Shown here piece by piece: positions 30,339 to 43,600 of a stretch of 64,000 nt of DNA (within the stretch, counting starts at the first letter, position 1; each line of letters starts with the position of its first letter). This DNA is from Siniperca chuatsi (taxonomy: Eukaryota > Chordata > Actinopteri > Centrarchiformes > Sinipercidae). Under the pieces are notes generated by a model. The model was not told where the DNA came from. It saw nothing but the letters and a program-made list of their open reading frames with translations, and made no database searches. The DNA lies in assembly GCF_020085105.1 (NCBI RefSeq), contig NC_058064.1, forward strand, positions 17,739,823-17,803,822, read 5' to 3'. A program made the position numbers and the translations under genes.

Positions 30339-30924
30339 GTACTGCTGTTTATTCTTTAATTAATCTCCTGACGTTAATGGGGAAGAACTATTTTGAAAGC
30401 CAGTCGACCAGTTAGACCAACATGTTTGTAATATGAGCCTTAAGTGGATTTGCACGAAAGCTTTAGTGTGGTTAGTAAGTCAGCTAATATGTTAGCAAAG
30501 ACTTCTACTTGCTACTGTATGTTCGTGCTGCTGGTAATATAAAATTACTCCTCGGTTAACAGAACCAGAAAAATTGAGTGCGTAATTGCTTTTACGTTTA
30601 CTACAGCTAAGATAAATATGGCGTACCAGTAGTAACTAAATATATCACTACAACAAGGTAATGTTAGCTTGAGCGAATTAGATGACAGCAGCTGTCATCC
30701 AAGGTGTGACTAGGAGAAGAAGGGTAGGGTTAGCAACGACCTAAGTACACGGTTAGTTCTCTGACAAGTCATGTCTTTTTACCTTATTTTGGTCATTGTC
30801 CTGAGCAACCAATGTTAGTTTTATTTACTTTAGATAATATCACTGTGTTTGATCATATTTAGGTTATTGTTTCCTTCACAAGATATATTTACATGCAATA
30901 ATTTTCAACCAGAGATCAGGTTGA

Positions 30925-31075
30925 GGCATTCATTGAGACAGAAGAAAAGAGAACAAATTACCCCATCTTTTACAACGCAATTTAAGATTTTATTTATCAC
31001 CTATAGGGCATTAAATGGATTAGTCTATGGGCAACCTAGTATTTACTACATTGAAATATCTGCCATCTCTAAATG
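30925..31075 (+). mobile_element. LINE 3'-coding fragment in fgfr1op2 intron 1
   Basis: The plus strand reads TQFKILFITYRALNGL, which matches the conserved C-terminal segment seen after the reverse transcriptase in fish L2-type LINEs (usually -FKILLLTYKALNGLAP-). It is preceded by basic, degenerate sequence. Only about 150 bp is left, ending roughly 90 bp before the start-codon exon of fgfr1op2. Confidence 0.55.
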
Positions 31076-31168
31076 ACAACATTATCTAATTATAAAGAAA
31101 GGGACCCACTCTATCACAACTAGTTTGCTTTATAGTTTCTTATAATGATGACTTGTATTTCCTCAGGC

Positions 31169-33936
31169 ATGAACTGTACCTTAGAGAGGGTCCTGGCAGA
31201 TGCCAAATCATTAGTGGAAAGGCTTCGTAACCATGACAACGCTGCTGAGATGTTAATCGAACAGACAACATCGCTCAACAAGCGAGTGGAGGCCATGAAA
31301 CAGGTATGGTGTCACATGATGTTGGTGCCAATTAAATATGAAGGTTCTTTTTTTATAGATGCTTCAATACAAAATGACTAAAAGCTGTTTAATAGGAGTT
31401 GGTTTGGTCATCTCTTGTTGGCAGTACCAGGAGGAGATTGACTCATTGAACCAGGTTGCACGACATCGTCCCCGTTCTAGTTTGGTCCTGGGAATCCAAC
31501 AGGAGAATCGTCAGATCAGAGAGCTCCAGCAGGAGAACAAAGGTAGACGGTTAATTTGCAATTGTTTTTAATGTTAATCTCATTGTTGGATGGCTGCTTT
31601 GTGGTCCATTTTTTGAACAATACATGACAGAGGAAATAGGTATTTGTTTAATCCATCATGCAGTTTTTGGAGCAGACTCTTGTTGGTCACAACCATACCT
31701 GGTAGTGAATTATGGTAAAATAAGAGAGGTGTGGTTGCTAATCACAGGAAGGCAGCATGAAGCTGACACATGTTTTGGTAAGGGCTTTCTGCAGTGTTGT
31801 CTCCTACACAAACCAAGCCTGTGTTCACTCGTCCTGCAGAGCTACGGACGTCGTTGGAGGAACACCAGTCTGCATTAGAGCTCATCATGACCAAATACAG
31901 GGAGCAGGTATTCAGGCTCCTCATGGCCAGCAAGAAGGACGACCCAACCATCGTGACCCAGCTGAAGGAGCAGCACACCACGGTCAGTGAGGCCCACTTG
32001 TTCCTTTTAAGTACCTGGTAATTTTGGGATTATCAGATATTACACTTGACTCTTCTTTTCCCCAACTTTTTCCTTTGATTGTAAACTGAAAAAAACTCGT
32101 CAGCTGCTTTACTAAAGAGTAATTTAAAGGCATAAAATCACCTATAGGATGTCGTACTATTTTAAGTATTTTTAATATTGTCTTTACATACTTTCCAAAC
32201 TTCCACTGCCTTTTATTTTTATATTTGTCCTTCACCTTTTGTAGGAAATGCAAGCACACATAGACAAGATCAATGAGATGGCTTCTGTGATGAGGAAGGC
32301 GATAGAGGTGGACGAGGGGCGGACGTGTGAAGACGAGGAGAGGATTAAACAGCTAGAGGTAAAAGAAAATGTCCTACCCTGTTCCACGTGTACAATTCCA
32401 AATACACAAGACTGTAGCTGTCCCAATAAAATTCTGGTGGAGGGTACAGATTCTTGTCTGTTTACAGAAGTGACAAATCATAACGTGAGAGGAAAATCCT
32501 AAGCAGCTTCTTTTGTCTTTGATAGACATCTGTTGGTTCTAGTTAGCTAACATGACACATAGAATTCCAGTGAGATTTAGCAGCTATAGTAGCAGTAATA
32601 ACGCTAACCAAGAGTGCATGAAGTAGTCACAGAAGCTCCCTCATTCTGGATATGTATTAGTAACATCAGCATGTATACAAATCCTGCTGTTTACCATCAA
32701 AATAACTACACTGACACTGGATATATGCCAGATATGTTACATGAGTGTAAATTCTTATATAAACTTGCAATATCACTCTTATGAAACTACTTCCATTCAG
32801 GATTTAATTATTTATCAGCCACACAGGATTGTGATTTTTGTTTTTTGTTTTTTTTTTCCATGAAAAATTGCGAGCCTAACAACGTGATGCTTTTTTCATC
32901 CAGCGCTATCAGTCGAACATCTCTGGCTGTCACCAAATCACACACTAAAACTCTAAACGCACGTCAAACTGATTACCGAAGCATTGATTATAGAGCCTGA
33001 TAAAGCTTTGCACTATTCATTAATTTGCCATGAACACGCAGTAACAGTGTGATCTTTCTTCCTCACCAGTTTCTGTGCAAAACTATCCACCACCTTATTA
33101 AAATCCAGGATCACTTATTGCTAATTCTGCACTCTGAGCTGAGAGGGAGGTTTCCCTCTTGGTATATTGAACATTTCCCATATATTACTTTTGCGATTTG
33201 TGCAGTTTAAACAAAAAAGAACTTCTCTTGTTGACCTCCTCATAAGCTCTCATTTTTTCTGGGTTGTTTTCTACCCCATGCATGTGTGCGCATCCTTACG
33301 ATTTATAGGAGTTTACAATTGCAGAGAAATGCAGTCTTGCAAAAGATTAAACGCTGTCACAAATGAATTCCCGCACATTGTAGAAATGCAGTCTACAGCT
33401 TCAGGCTGTGGGTTACTAAGCAACAGACAGTAGGTACTAATAGAATACCTGCATCTGTTATCTGTACCCAAATGTTTAACTTGCTGTTATTAAAACTACT
33501 GTTGAAACTTGAGTTTCAGAACTGATAAAACTGATAAACGCAGACCGTGACTGAGATGCTCATGTAAAAAAACTCCATAAATATTTTACCAAAGTGAAGT
33601 CACTTTGGAACCACAATTTCAAATATGTGCAAGGCTGATGGTATATGTGGTGACGTGATTGATTTGGAGCCACCAACATGCAAATATTCCTGATGCAGCA
33701 TTAAATGCTGCCTGGTAGTAACACATTAGTAGTTAATAGTAGACTTTTTGGTAGTGATATTTTATCTGAATGGATGGCTGTACATTTCTGTATTTTAGCT
33801 GGAGAACAGTGGACTCCGAGAGCTGCTGGGGATCAGTCGCGAGGCTTTCCTGATTCTGAAGAGAGAAGACACATCAGAGAGCACGTCACTGTCGCCGTTG
33901 CTGACCAGCGCTGACATCAGCTTACGAAAGAGTTAG
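31169..33936 (+). CDS. fgfr1op2: FGFR1 oncogene partner 2 homologue (SIKE family coiled-coil protein)
   Basis: Coiled-coil cytosolic protein of the SIKE/FGFR1OP2 family, a STRIPAK-associated and cytoskeleton-linked factor (wound-inducible transcript 3 in mammals). Coding exons: 31169-31303, 31425-31542, 31840-31982, 32245-32358 and 33799-33936, giving 215 aa. The start exon begins at 31167 after TTCCTCAG, so the 5' leader is spliced. Conserved blocks: NCTLERVLADAKSLVERLR, QTTSLNKRVEAMKQYQEEI, ARHRPRSSLVLGIQQENRQI, RTSLEEHQSALELIM, FRLLMASKKDDP, SVMRKAIEVDE and a C-terminal SLRKS. The text is much nearer FGFR1OP2 than SIKE1. The protein matches the short human isoform; I see no exon for the extra internal segment of the 253-aa form in the 261-bp intron at 31983-32244. 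Confidence 0.94.
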
Positions 33937-34269
33937 AGAGCCCATGGAGACTGCCCTATCCCCCCTCCCCCTACCGTTGCCACTACTGTGTACAGTGTGT
34001 ACAGTCTTTTGCCACATACCACTTCACCTGTCACCCTACATATTCTTCCAACGATCCTCTCCCTTCTCCTGGAGCAATTCCAGCACAATGCTCCAGAGCT
34101 GCATCCCCGTCTGGTGATTCAGACACATGCAATGTGCACACATCTTTCTCATTTGTTTGTTGGTAATTCTGTTATGTAATTCTGTGATTTTGCCAGCATG
34201 CATGAGTCTGTGGTGCCTGCAAGGTTTTAATGTGTGAATGAGTAAAAGAAGGGCTTGAGTTAAAATAAA
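33937..34269 (+). terminator. fgfr1op2: fgfr1op2 3' untranslated region with poly(A) signal
   Basis: AATAAA at 34264-34269, 328 bp beyond the stop codon, in an AT-rich setting. It is the first canonical signal after the stop and a plausible 3' end. Confidence 0.5.
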
Positions 34270-35184
34270 TCTGTAAACATGAAATTGTCTCCGCTGAGTT
34301 GATATGGACTCAATTTTACTTTCAAATGTCTGCCACAGCACAGATTCCCATGTTTCTAGTTCTGTTTAGGTGGCCTGTGCGGGTACGCAACTTCGCTATT
34401 TCACTATTCATGTTATTGTAAACATATTGTCATCAGCAGCCTAAAAGGAGGAATAGAAACATTGTCAGAACACACAGGATATGCTTTAACATCCAACTAC
34501 CCCTTCTGCTGCAGAGCTGCAACAAGCCAGAAGAGTAGTGTTCATCCCACATGATGGTGTTCAGTTTCAGTAGCAGAGGAACACTTGTGTGAATGTAACA
34601 AACCAAGAACAGAAGCCTTATTGCTGCTTTAAAATAAGTTTGTGCTCATAAAACATGTTTGTTAATATGAATTACTGTGACATTGTGATTGGTTATGGTC
34701 TGAGATTAGATGTTAGTAAAGAGCGCCCACTCTGCCACTATTTCCAAGATCCACAAGCATCATTTTAAAGCCTATGTCGAGTTTACATTGGAGTTTGCCA
34801 AAGATGACATGCCATTATAAATTATAAGCCACCAGTTATGAATGGACATCAAAACAAAGCTCTAAACGAAGTCAGACGCTGCTAGAAAATCTCATTTGTT
34901 TGATCGTATTTAGTTCTTACTGGCTAGTGATTCAACTCGCCAACAAGAACGATCTCAGAAAGGAGAGGGCGGGGGAGCTATCGCGGGACCCGAGGGCGCG
35001 ATTCTCGCGGAAGCATCGTTCTGCCGTTGAAGCGGCAGTGGCAGAAGGCTGTCCTACGTCTCAGTTCGGTAAAGCATGTCGCTTTTGCGTTTGCATCCCA
35101 ACACAGGAGACCGCGAGGTTACCAGTGACTTTCCTGACCAGCTGATAGAAGCGTTTTGTTGTCAAATAAACGAAGCAGAGGAAA
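34270..35184 (+). promoter_or_regulatory. tm7sf3: Spacer and tm7sf3 promoter / 5' leader
   Basis: The left part is plain spacer. From about 34960 the DNA becomes CpG-rich, with GAGGGCGGGGGA (an SP1-type GC box), CGCGGGACCCGAGGGCGCG and TTCTCGCGGA, the last resembling the TCTCGCGAGA element. No TATA box is evident. The tm7sf3 start codon follows at 35185, so transcription probably begins between 35.0 and 35.15 kb. Confidence 0.5.
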
Positions 35185-37603
35185 ATGTCTCGTTGGATTT
35201 GGTGCCTACTGCTGCTGCTTCCCCTGGTGTGTGAAGTTCAGGCGCAAGTGGAAAGTGAGTTACTAGAGATAGTAATTTGTGCATTCACTTTTCAATTTTA
35301 GCAACGTTATTTAGCTTTCTCAATCCTTAAAACCGATAAGTATTGGGTTATATATTAGCTAACTTTGTAGAACAGGTAGGTTAAAGGTCGCTTGTGATTC
35401 CTTGATACTGCATACTGTATGTTAATCACTCGTGTGTCCTTTCACTCGGCTGAACTTAGCTGTATCTAACGTAAGCTAGCAGTGCAATGTTTTATTTTCT
35501 CACACAGACCCTGGGTCATAACAGAGCAGTTCTAACTACAAATGTTTATAATATACCTGTAATATTCATATAGGGGTCTTAATGGAATAGCATAATTTTG
35601 ATTTCATATTTAGTCCTACTAACATGTATTATAGTATAACAACAGTAGCATCACATGAGCTGTTGACAGTTTATGTCATAAATCAGCATCTAAGAGTAAG
35701 AAATTGTGATGTATCTGGTAATGGTTCAATTGAAAAATCAAAGTTCAGCTAACACTGTCCACATGTGAGACATCTGAATCAAAACAAATGGTGGGTGTTT
35801 GTATGAAAATTGGGCAGTGAAACCAAGTTGAGTGAGAGTATTTACTCTGAGCTAAATAAACACTAGACAGCTGAATACCAGTAATAGCAAGCTGAGATGA
35901 CATAAGCAGACTTGATGCTCTACCATCTCTGCTATTATTTACCTACATGTGGAAGTCACAGATTACTCACAGAGTAACCAATGATTTATGTTCAATTGTT
36001 TTTATTCAGTGTTTCCGCTCCTACTTTTCGTTTTGTCTGGGTGGAAAAGTCTCTGAAATAGCATTTAGCCCCAGATGGAACACTAAACTCTCCACTGGAA
36101 CTAAAGGAATTCTTTTAATGTTAGCAGCTCTTAAAGCCACCAAACACAGCCATTCAAGAGGGAAACTCAAACAAGCATAACTAACTTTAAATTAGGCAGA
36201 AAAAAAATACTGAACACTTAAAAGTAAAATGTGCAAAGTAATAAGATCTGAATATATTTTTCAGTGTGTTTTTCCATAGTCCACATCATACCGTAGGTGG
36301 ACACCGAGTGGTGGATAACTCCTATTTAATAAAAAGCCAATATGAGTACAGTTTTTAAAGTTTTTTTTTTACCATAAAATATATTCCGGTATGTATATCC
36401 TGGATTATGGTTTCTACCTCACACAAGCCCTCTCTGGCTCACATTTTTCCTCTTGTTCTCATGTCACAAGGCAGCAGGTCCCTCCTGAGCTGGAGTCTGA
36501 CCTGTAAACAGTCAATATGGATAAGGCAGCGCGTGTAACCTGCAACACATCTACAGAGCTTTAGTTTTCATACATTCTTCCTGTCTATATGGGGGACAAA
36601 CATTTGTCTCACATATCAGCAAACATACAAATACAACAAGACCATACATATGATCCAAGAAGTATAGCACTTACTTTTATATTACTGAATAATATGTAGG
36701 TTTGTGTATAAGTCTTTGGACAACAAGTGATGTGTGAATCTTATAGAAAGTTGGTTGGTTACAGGCAGTGGTAAATGTAAAAATGGGTTCTAGCTATTTT
36801 GAAAAGGTCCTAGGTCATGCTGTACAAGTGCTGTGTACGGTGCAAATAAAGACAACCAACATTTAAAGCAGCTATAAGCAAACTCTTTCTTAAACTTTGA
36901 GGCCCACTGAAATCAATCAGACTGTAAGAGAGATACACAGTGAGTTGAAGAATAACATGCAGATAGGCTGAGGACTAAATAATTGCTGAAATGATAGTGA
37001 GGGAAAGTATCTTCCAGATTTCTGTTAAAGTCATTGTGAAACATTTGCATAGGTGAACTCTATTGATCTCTCTATTGATCTTTTAGAATGACGCCGTCAG
37101 TTTCATAGTTCTTGCAGAACCACTTTCCCTAGATTTGATTTATTTGTTGGTCAAACTACATCAGATCTCATTGGTGGATCGTTGCTGCTGCAGCGTAATA
37201 ATTTGAAGTGGTCATGGTATGACACACCAAATCAAGTGTGTCACATTCCACTCAGTCAGCTAATGGTTACTTAAGAGTTAATACAGCCATAGTTGATTCA
37301 TTATTCCAGTTTTATTAAAATAGAGAAGAAAACCCCAGCATTGACGCAAGCAGATAATCAGAGGAAGATACGCTTTACGGGCCAGTCCAAAGGTTTTCAG
37401 ATAAAAGTCGAAGATGTGTGTTTGAAAGCACGTAGCACTGACAAATAAGTTGATTATTTTACTGAATGTTACAATTGTATTATACTTATTATATATAATT
37501 GTGTATATATATATATTTTTATGTGTTTTGACTCTTAAATGAACAGCTGACATGTTGCTTAAAGGCCCGTAGCTTTATAGGCCAGAAATTGACCATGTTA
37601 CAG

Positions 37604-37634
<31 letters not shown>

Positions 37635-40600
37635 GGTGATAGCATGCTTCAGTATTTTAATACAGTACGTCATTCTTTTACACAGTGTATTTCTACATTC
37701 AGCCTTTTCTGTAAGATCCCTCTTTGATGTGCTGCTGACCTGGTTTCAGGTTGCCGACTTTGGCTTAGCACCAACTGTCTGCTGTATGTTGCATGTTGTG
37801 TTCGTCACAGTCAGTCGCCGTTCTTCTGCACTGATATTGACTGAAACAGGAAAACAAACTTAATGTCTTTAACTTAATAGTTTGTACATCCATAGGCAGA
37901 GTAATGGTGTGACAGTGCTCTTGTAAACTTGAAAGATCATGAGAGAGAAATATTAACAAATATTATATATTAAATATTAAATAAATTAAAATAATTAAAT
38001 ATTACATATTTCCATGTGATTTTCTCATGCAAGATTATTTAGTCATGTGTTTTCATGCATCAGTTTGGGCTTTAATTACATAATCAGTTCCTCTCACTGT
38101 CATCAACTTCGAATATAATGGAAGCTAAACTATTTTGTGTGCCATTTATACGTTTAGTGAAGTTTTCTGTAAAGGGATTCCTCTGTTCAATGGCAGTAGT
38201 GTATATTTGATCATGTAAAGTTACCGTATTTGTTTGTAATGTGACATTTAAGTCAGAAAACAAACTAATTGATGATCTGAAGATTTTGCAGCATTGACTA
38301 GTTGTTGTTACCTCACCTTAAAGAGCTCAGGTGCAGCGTTTTAGTCTCCCATCATGGCCTAAACGCCGTTACAAATGCTTTTCCATTATTGGAAAATGGC
38401 AACAGGAAGATATGCATAGCAACAATCAAAATAATTTAAAGTTATTGATTGTCGGCTCAAAAATGTATGAACTTGCTTGCGATATTTGTGATCAAAGAAT
38501 AACACTATACAGAGCATATACAGTATCTTATACCACCTGAGCCTATACAGCTCAGGGTTTATGGTGACACTGTAGCAGAGCAGTTTATAGGCAGCACACT
38601 ACAATCAACCTACAACAATACAATAGACTGACTCTTGCCTCTCTGTCACAGACCGGGTGATTTTCCTGCCAGGAACGTTCCAGAACGTGAGCGTCTCCCA
38701 GAATGAGACGGTGCAGGCCGTGGTGTCCAGGATCCCCTCAGAGGTCGCTTTCGTCACTCTGCAGTTCCACACGCAGCACCGCAACGCCACGCTCTCATAC
38801 ACCCGGGTGAGAAAGTGCTGAGCTGTCTGCAGTTTCACAGCGTTAAACTGCCAATAATGGGCTGGACGTGGTGATCCTGATGTGGGTGTGATATGAATAT
38901 TCCATCCGCACTTTTCAGCTTTGACTACTGCAGTAGCATCTGTGACAGACAACTGACAGATCTCGCCCCCATTATCTGGACAGGACACATAGACAGACAG
39001 TTGTAGACAGAAGCCAGTCTACTTAAAACCGTATGTTACCATATGATATGATAAATGAAAATATTGGATAAAGTCATGAAATACAATATTGATAACAGAG
39101 AAACACAAGTTACTTAAGAATATTTAGAAATTTTAAAATATTTTTAATATTATATTGACATAAAAGATTACATAGAGGAGCTCGCTTGGCTCTGTCTGAT
39201 GGTAACAAAGTCCGCCTACCAGCACCTCGAACGCTCACTAACTATCACGCTATACCTCTTTTTTCTTTTTCTTTTTTGCTGGGGGTTATTCTTTTCTTGG
39301 TCGTGACCAGTGACTCTCTGAAGTCTTCTTATCACATGAGGTTGCTAGGCAACCAATAGAGACAACAGGAAGTGAAGAAATGGTTCAGCATGTAACCCTC
39401 TGTAAAACCACAATGCCATTCTTACACTCTGGTTTTTGTACGAGTCAAAATATAACAGAGATATAATGTGTTAATTAGTGAGCTGTAGATGTGCCGGTCG
39501 GTGGATATTTTTACCTTCGGACAGAGCCAGGCTAGCTGTTTCAAATTTAACGTCCAGGCTTGTTATTCTTATTCAAACATCATTCGATTAGATAGGCCAC
39601 TTAATGAAATGAGATACTATGGTGTACTGGACACAGTTCCCTATTTTAAGATGAAGCTCCGCCTGCTTCTCCTCAGATTTCTGAGTTGCTGTAGGTAAAT
39701 ATCTGTTTGTCTGGAGGCTGATGGATTGTAGTGGTAAACTTAAAGTTTCCAGATAAAGTTCTGTTAAAATGTGATGACATTCATGGTATCCATTGGTCTT
39801 TCTGTGAGCACGTACCGCCGTGAAACTCAAAGCCAAGGTGCTCATGTCATGAAGCTAAAATCAGTGAAGGGATAACCCCTTTTCAGGCTGACACAAATTC
39901 ACGTCATGCTAATTAATGTAGGCACTTAACACACAAGCTTTTCTTCATGTGTTCTTCATGGTACAGAGATTGCACTGAGCATGACATTACTCTAAAAGTC
40001 TTCCGAAGATGTATAGCGTGGAGGCAGTAAAGTCAGTAAAGTTAGCAGGAGAAAGATGAAAGATGTGATGGTAAGAGTTTAAGTGAAACAGTAAAAATGC
40101 AAACCAAACTGTGAAATTAAAGTTATGCTTCATACTGTTTGACCAGGCAGTTAGTTCTGCCTCTGATTAATGAATGAGGCTTTGTAAGCGAGGTCGTCTG
40201 ACCCACTGAGAGACGTGGCAGTCAGCTGATGTACAGTCCACTGGTCATGAGCGGCAGACAGGGCGGCCCCGAGGGAAAACCTTCTGGCGTCGGTCCCAGA
40301 AGGCTCGGGGGACAGCTCGGTTTGGGTCCGCGCTGCACAGACGGGCAGATAGCCTAATTTAGTTTAGCTTTATTTTCGCTGGTGATGGAAACAGCAGAAA
40401 GCATGAGAAAGGAAAACAAATCCACGTGAGAAAATGTCTCCTCGAAAAAGGAGAGCCTGTTTACGTAAATGAATGTCAAAACTTGGCACGGAGCAGGCCG
40501 CTTGCACCAAAACGACCACATCGACAAAGGAAATTCACAGAGAAAAAGAGGAGGAAGTGTGTTTTCAAGCAGAAACAGACCGTTAATAAAGAGTGAACTA

Positions 40601-43600
40601 CACTACACACTTTAGTTTCCGTTACATTGGTATCTCTCTTTCACTAATTTCCCTTTTCCTTTTATTTTTATCACTCTCACTACGGTAAACCACAAGATCC
40701 TTATTTATGCTTGTTGTTTATTTTATCATTCAGAGTAGTTATTGCTGCCCATGCTGACTGTCCATTTCTTCTTCCAGATAACAAACCACATGTATAAAAC
40801 GCATCAGTTTCTCTACACCAGAGGATTTTTTATTAAGAGAAATCTACCAGATAAACTTCAGCTTTCATAAACTGAACATATACTGTATTCAAGGTTGACC
40901 CAATGTTGTGCGTGTTTCCTGTTGGGAGTAGTGGTCAAATTAAGCTATAACACACTTGTTATTATAATGGTCTGAAGTCGCTCTCCGTCTGTGGCGTATC
41001 AGATAAATTCAGTGAAAACCACATCGAGTGGAGGATCTCTACCCACTCCAGCACTGTCTGAACAAGACGAGTGTCATACAATGGAGTTATTGTATAGGGA
41101 GTTGGACTGAGAGTCATGCTATGTGGGCACAGTGCTTCGATTTAATTCAGCATTTGCTCACTAACAAATATGTCGCAAAAGAAATGGCATGTTCCCTGAA
41201 AATGATATCTTGCCCTCCGCTGTCTGTCACAATAGCACAATTCTGGCTAAGTAGTTTCTTAACAATTCAATTCAAGTGTGACAGTTGTTCCATGGTACAC
41301 ACCGTTTAGCCACAATGTCCTGGGTTTGAATCCGACTCACATCTTAGCCACGAAAAACCTCTCTGTCTCTCCTCTTTCCTGTTTGTGAGAAGCCATGACA
41401 AAAGTAGACCTAAAGCATCATGCAACGATACCATGCAAAGCAAGAAAACCCATTGAACAGTGTGTGTAACCACAACTTTTACACACAAGTTTTAATGTCA
41501 ACAAAGGTAGCACCGAGGAAAAACTCACTTGGTCTTCATTAGGGTCTGTTGACCTAGTGGTGATACACGTTGTTCAGATTGTTTCCGTTCAGGATGTGGT
41601 GGACCGTGCCACACACTTCAGTGTTTGACTCATTCTGCTGTCGAAAACACACAAACACATTTGGTGGAATTACTGAACATGAATTACGTTTGACTTTGAA
41701 TTTAACACAATAAATTGCACATTTTTCATACAATTTTTAAAAATTTGTTTTGGAAGTTAATTTATTGCCAAATTACAGTTATTTAACGGATCAAAATAAG
41801 GTTATTCTATATTTTTCTTATCGTCATGTGTTGGTCCAGTTTCATTTTTTTAAAAAGGCTAAATAATTAAGTAAAACAGCTGGCCGCTGTAGTTTTTGGC
41901 AAACATTACTCAAGCAGGAGTAAATAGTGCATTTGTTAGGGTCTATTTTCAGCTGTGGATTAATATGCATAAACTGCAGTACTCATGTTTTTTCATAATA
42001 AAGGAACATGTCACCCAGTGCGACAGTGTGGCTCACTGATTGTTTTTAATAGTTTTTGGACAACTATGGCACAGAGGAATAAGACATAAACACGAAACAT
42101 AGGAAACTTTCATTGTTAGTTTTGGTCTTTATATGATATTTGTTGACAGTAATAAAAATATTGAATATCACCAGACTTATCCCTTAAAGTAGAGATACAC
42201 AGACACACATTTTGTTGATCTTTTGGTCACCACAGTCTCATGAGCCTCATCATAAGCTCATCCATTTCAAAATGTCACTGCCTTAAGAGTGTCGACTGCA
42301 GTGAATCATTATCCTCAGCAAGGGATGTGTGCTGTAGGTTAATAACACAGTAATCCATGAAACAAAGAACCAAGTGTGTGGCGATGTTTTCAGAGGAGAA
42401 AATATTTTTATTTGTTATTGCTGGCAGAGGATTGTCTCATCCTCAGTCTGTGTGTACAGTACAACCAGACTTATCTGTGTTTTCATATGTTTTCTCGGTT
42501 TTCCATCAGCCCATTTGTCAGTCATGTTATGTTCCACTGTGGAGTCATCTACATTTGAGAACATATTTGGAGGTAGTTTTGTTCTTCAAACTCTTTAAGA
42601 ACATGTGCCAGTGTCTAGAATCCACAAAGCTCCACATGAACAAAACCTGTAGTGAGGTGACACTGTTTCAAATCATCAGATTGTTATTAAAATTAGCGGC
42701 TAACCTTGTCTTCTCTAGTCAAGTGGTTTGTAGGCCGGTCGGTCCACCATTTTTGTCCAGAGTGAAATATTTCAACAACTTCAATATGGATTGCCATGAA
42801 ATTTTGGACAGATATTCATGGTCCCCAGTAGAAGAAGCCTACTGACTTTGACAATCCCCTGACTCTTCCTCTAGCGCATGTTGCCATGCTCACGTTAGCA
42901 TTTAGCTCAAAGCAACGCTGTGCCTAAATTCAGGCTCACAGAGCTGCTAGCATGGCTGTAGACTCTTCATCTTGTTTTCTTACTGTTTAATGTGATTTAG
43001 ATTTTTTTTTTTCTTTTGCATATTGTTTGTGAATCTGCTGACAAGATGATATTTGTGTGTGGTTCAGATGCCAGGCCTGGGTCTCTCTCTGACAGCAGTG
43101 GACTCGGGGCTCCTGTCGGCTCTCGAGCCGGGCCAAGTGTCCCTCACCTTGTTCCTGTCATCTCCTGATGCTGACACTGTGGCCGGCACCGGGGTCATCC
43201 TCCCATACTCCAGCACTGGTACTTCTTCTTAAGCACTCTTCTGGGCGATTGTGTCAGGCCATTAAAAAAAACACGTTCACTCAATCTGAGTCTTGCTTGA
43301 GAAGTCAGAAACAAGGAAGTTGCAGCTATTCATCATGAAAACTGTTTCTGCAAAACCAAAGCACAGCAAATTTCGCCACAGGTTATAAAAACTCTCAGTT
43401 CATCGTGATTTTGACTTGAGGAAGCTCATGCAGGCCATGACTGAGTACTGGCATTGATTGTGCGTGGTTGCTCATATGCCTTCCTAGTGTGTTAAAACAC
43501 CCTTTACACCAAGTCATCCTGACTAAGCCTCAAGGGAGTTTTTTTTCCTCTTCTGTTGGCCATGCCTGATACAGCATCTACTAATGAATTTGTTCTCTTT

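Noticed and set aside
38605-38988. 127-codon minus-strand open frame
   Set aside because: Antisense to tm7sf3 exon 2 (38652-38806), which is well supported by phase and homology.
41306-41340. tRNA gene suggested by a B-box-like sequence
   Set aside because: No matching A box, acceptor stem or anticodon arm could be folded; better explained as a SINE remnant.
42357-42845. 162-codon plus-strand open frame in tm7sf3 intron 2
   Set aside because: It overlaps a dispersed repeat at its 3' end, has no recognisable domain and no supporting splice or start context.
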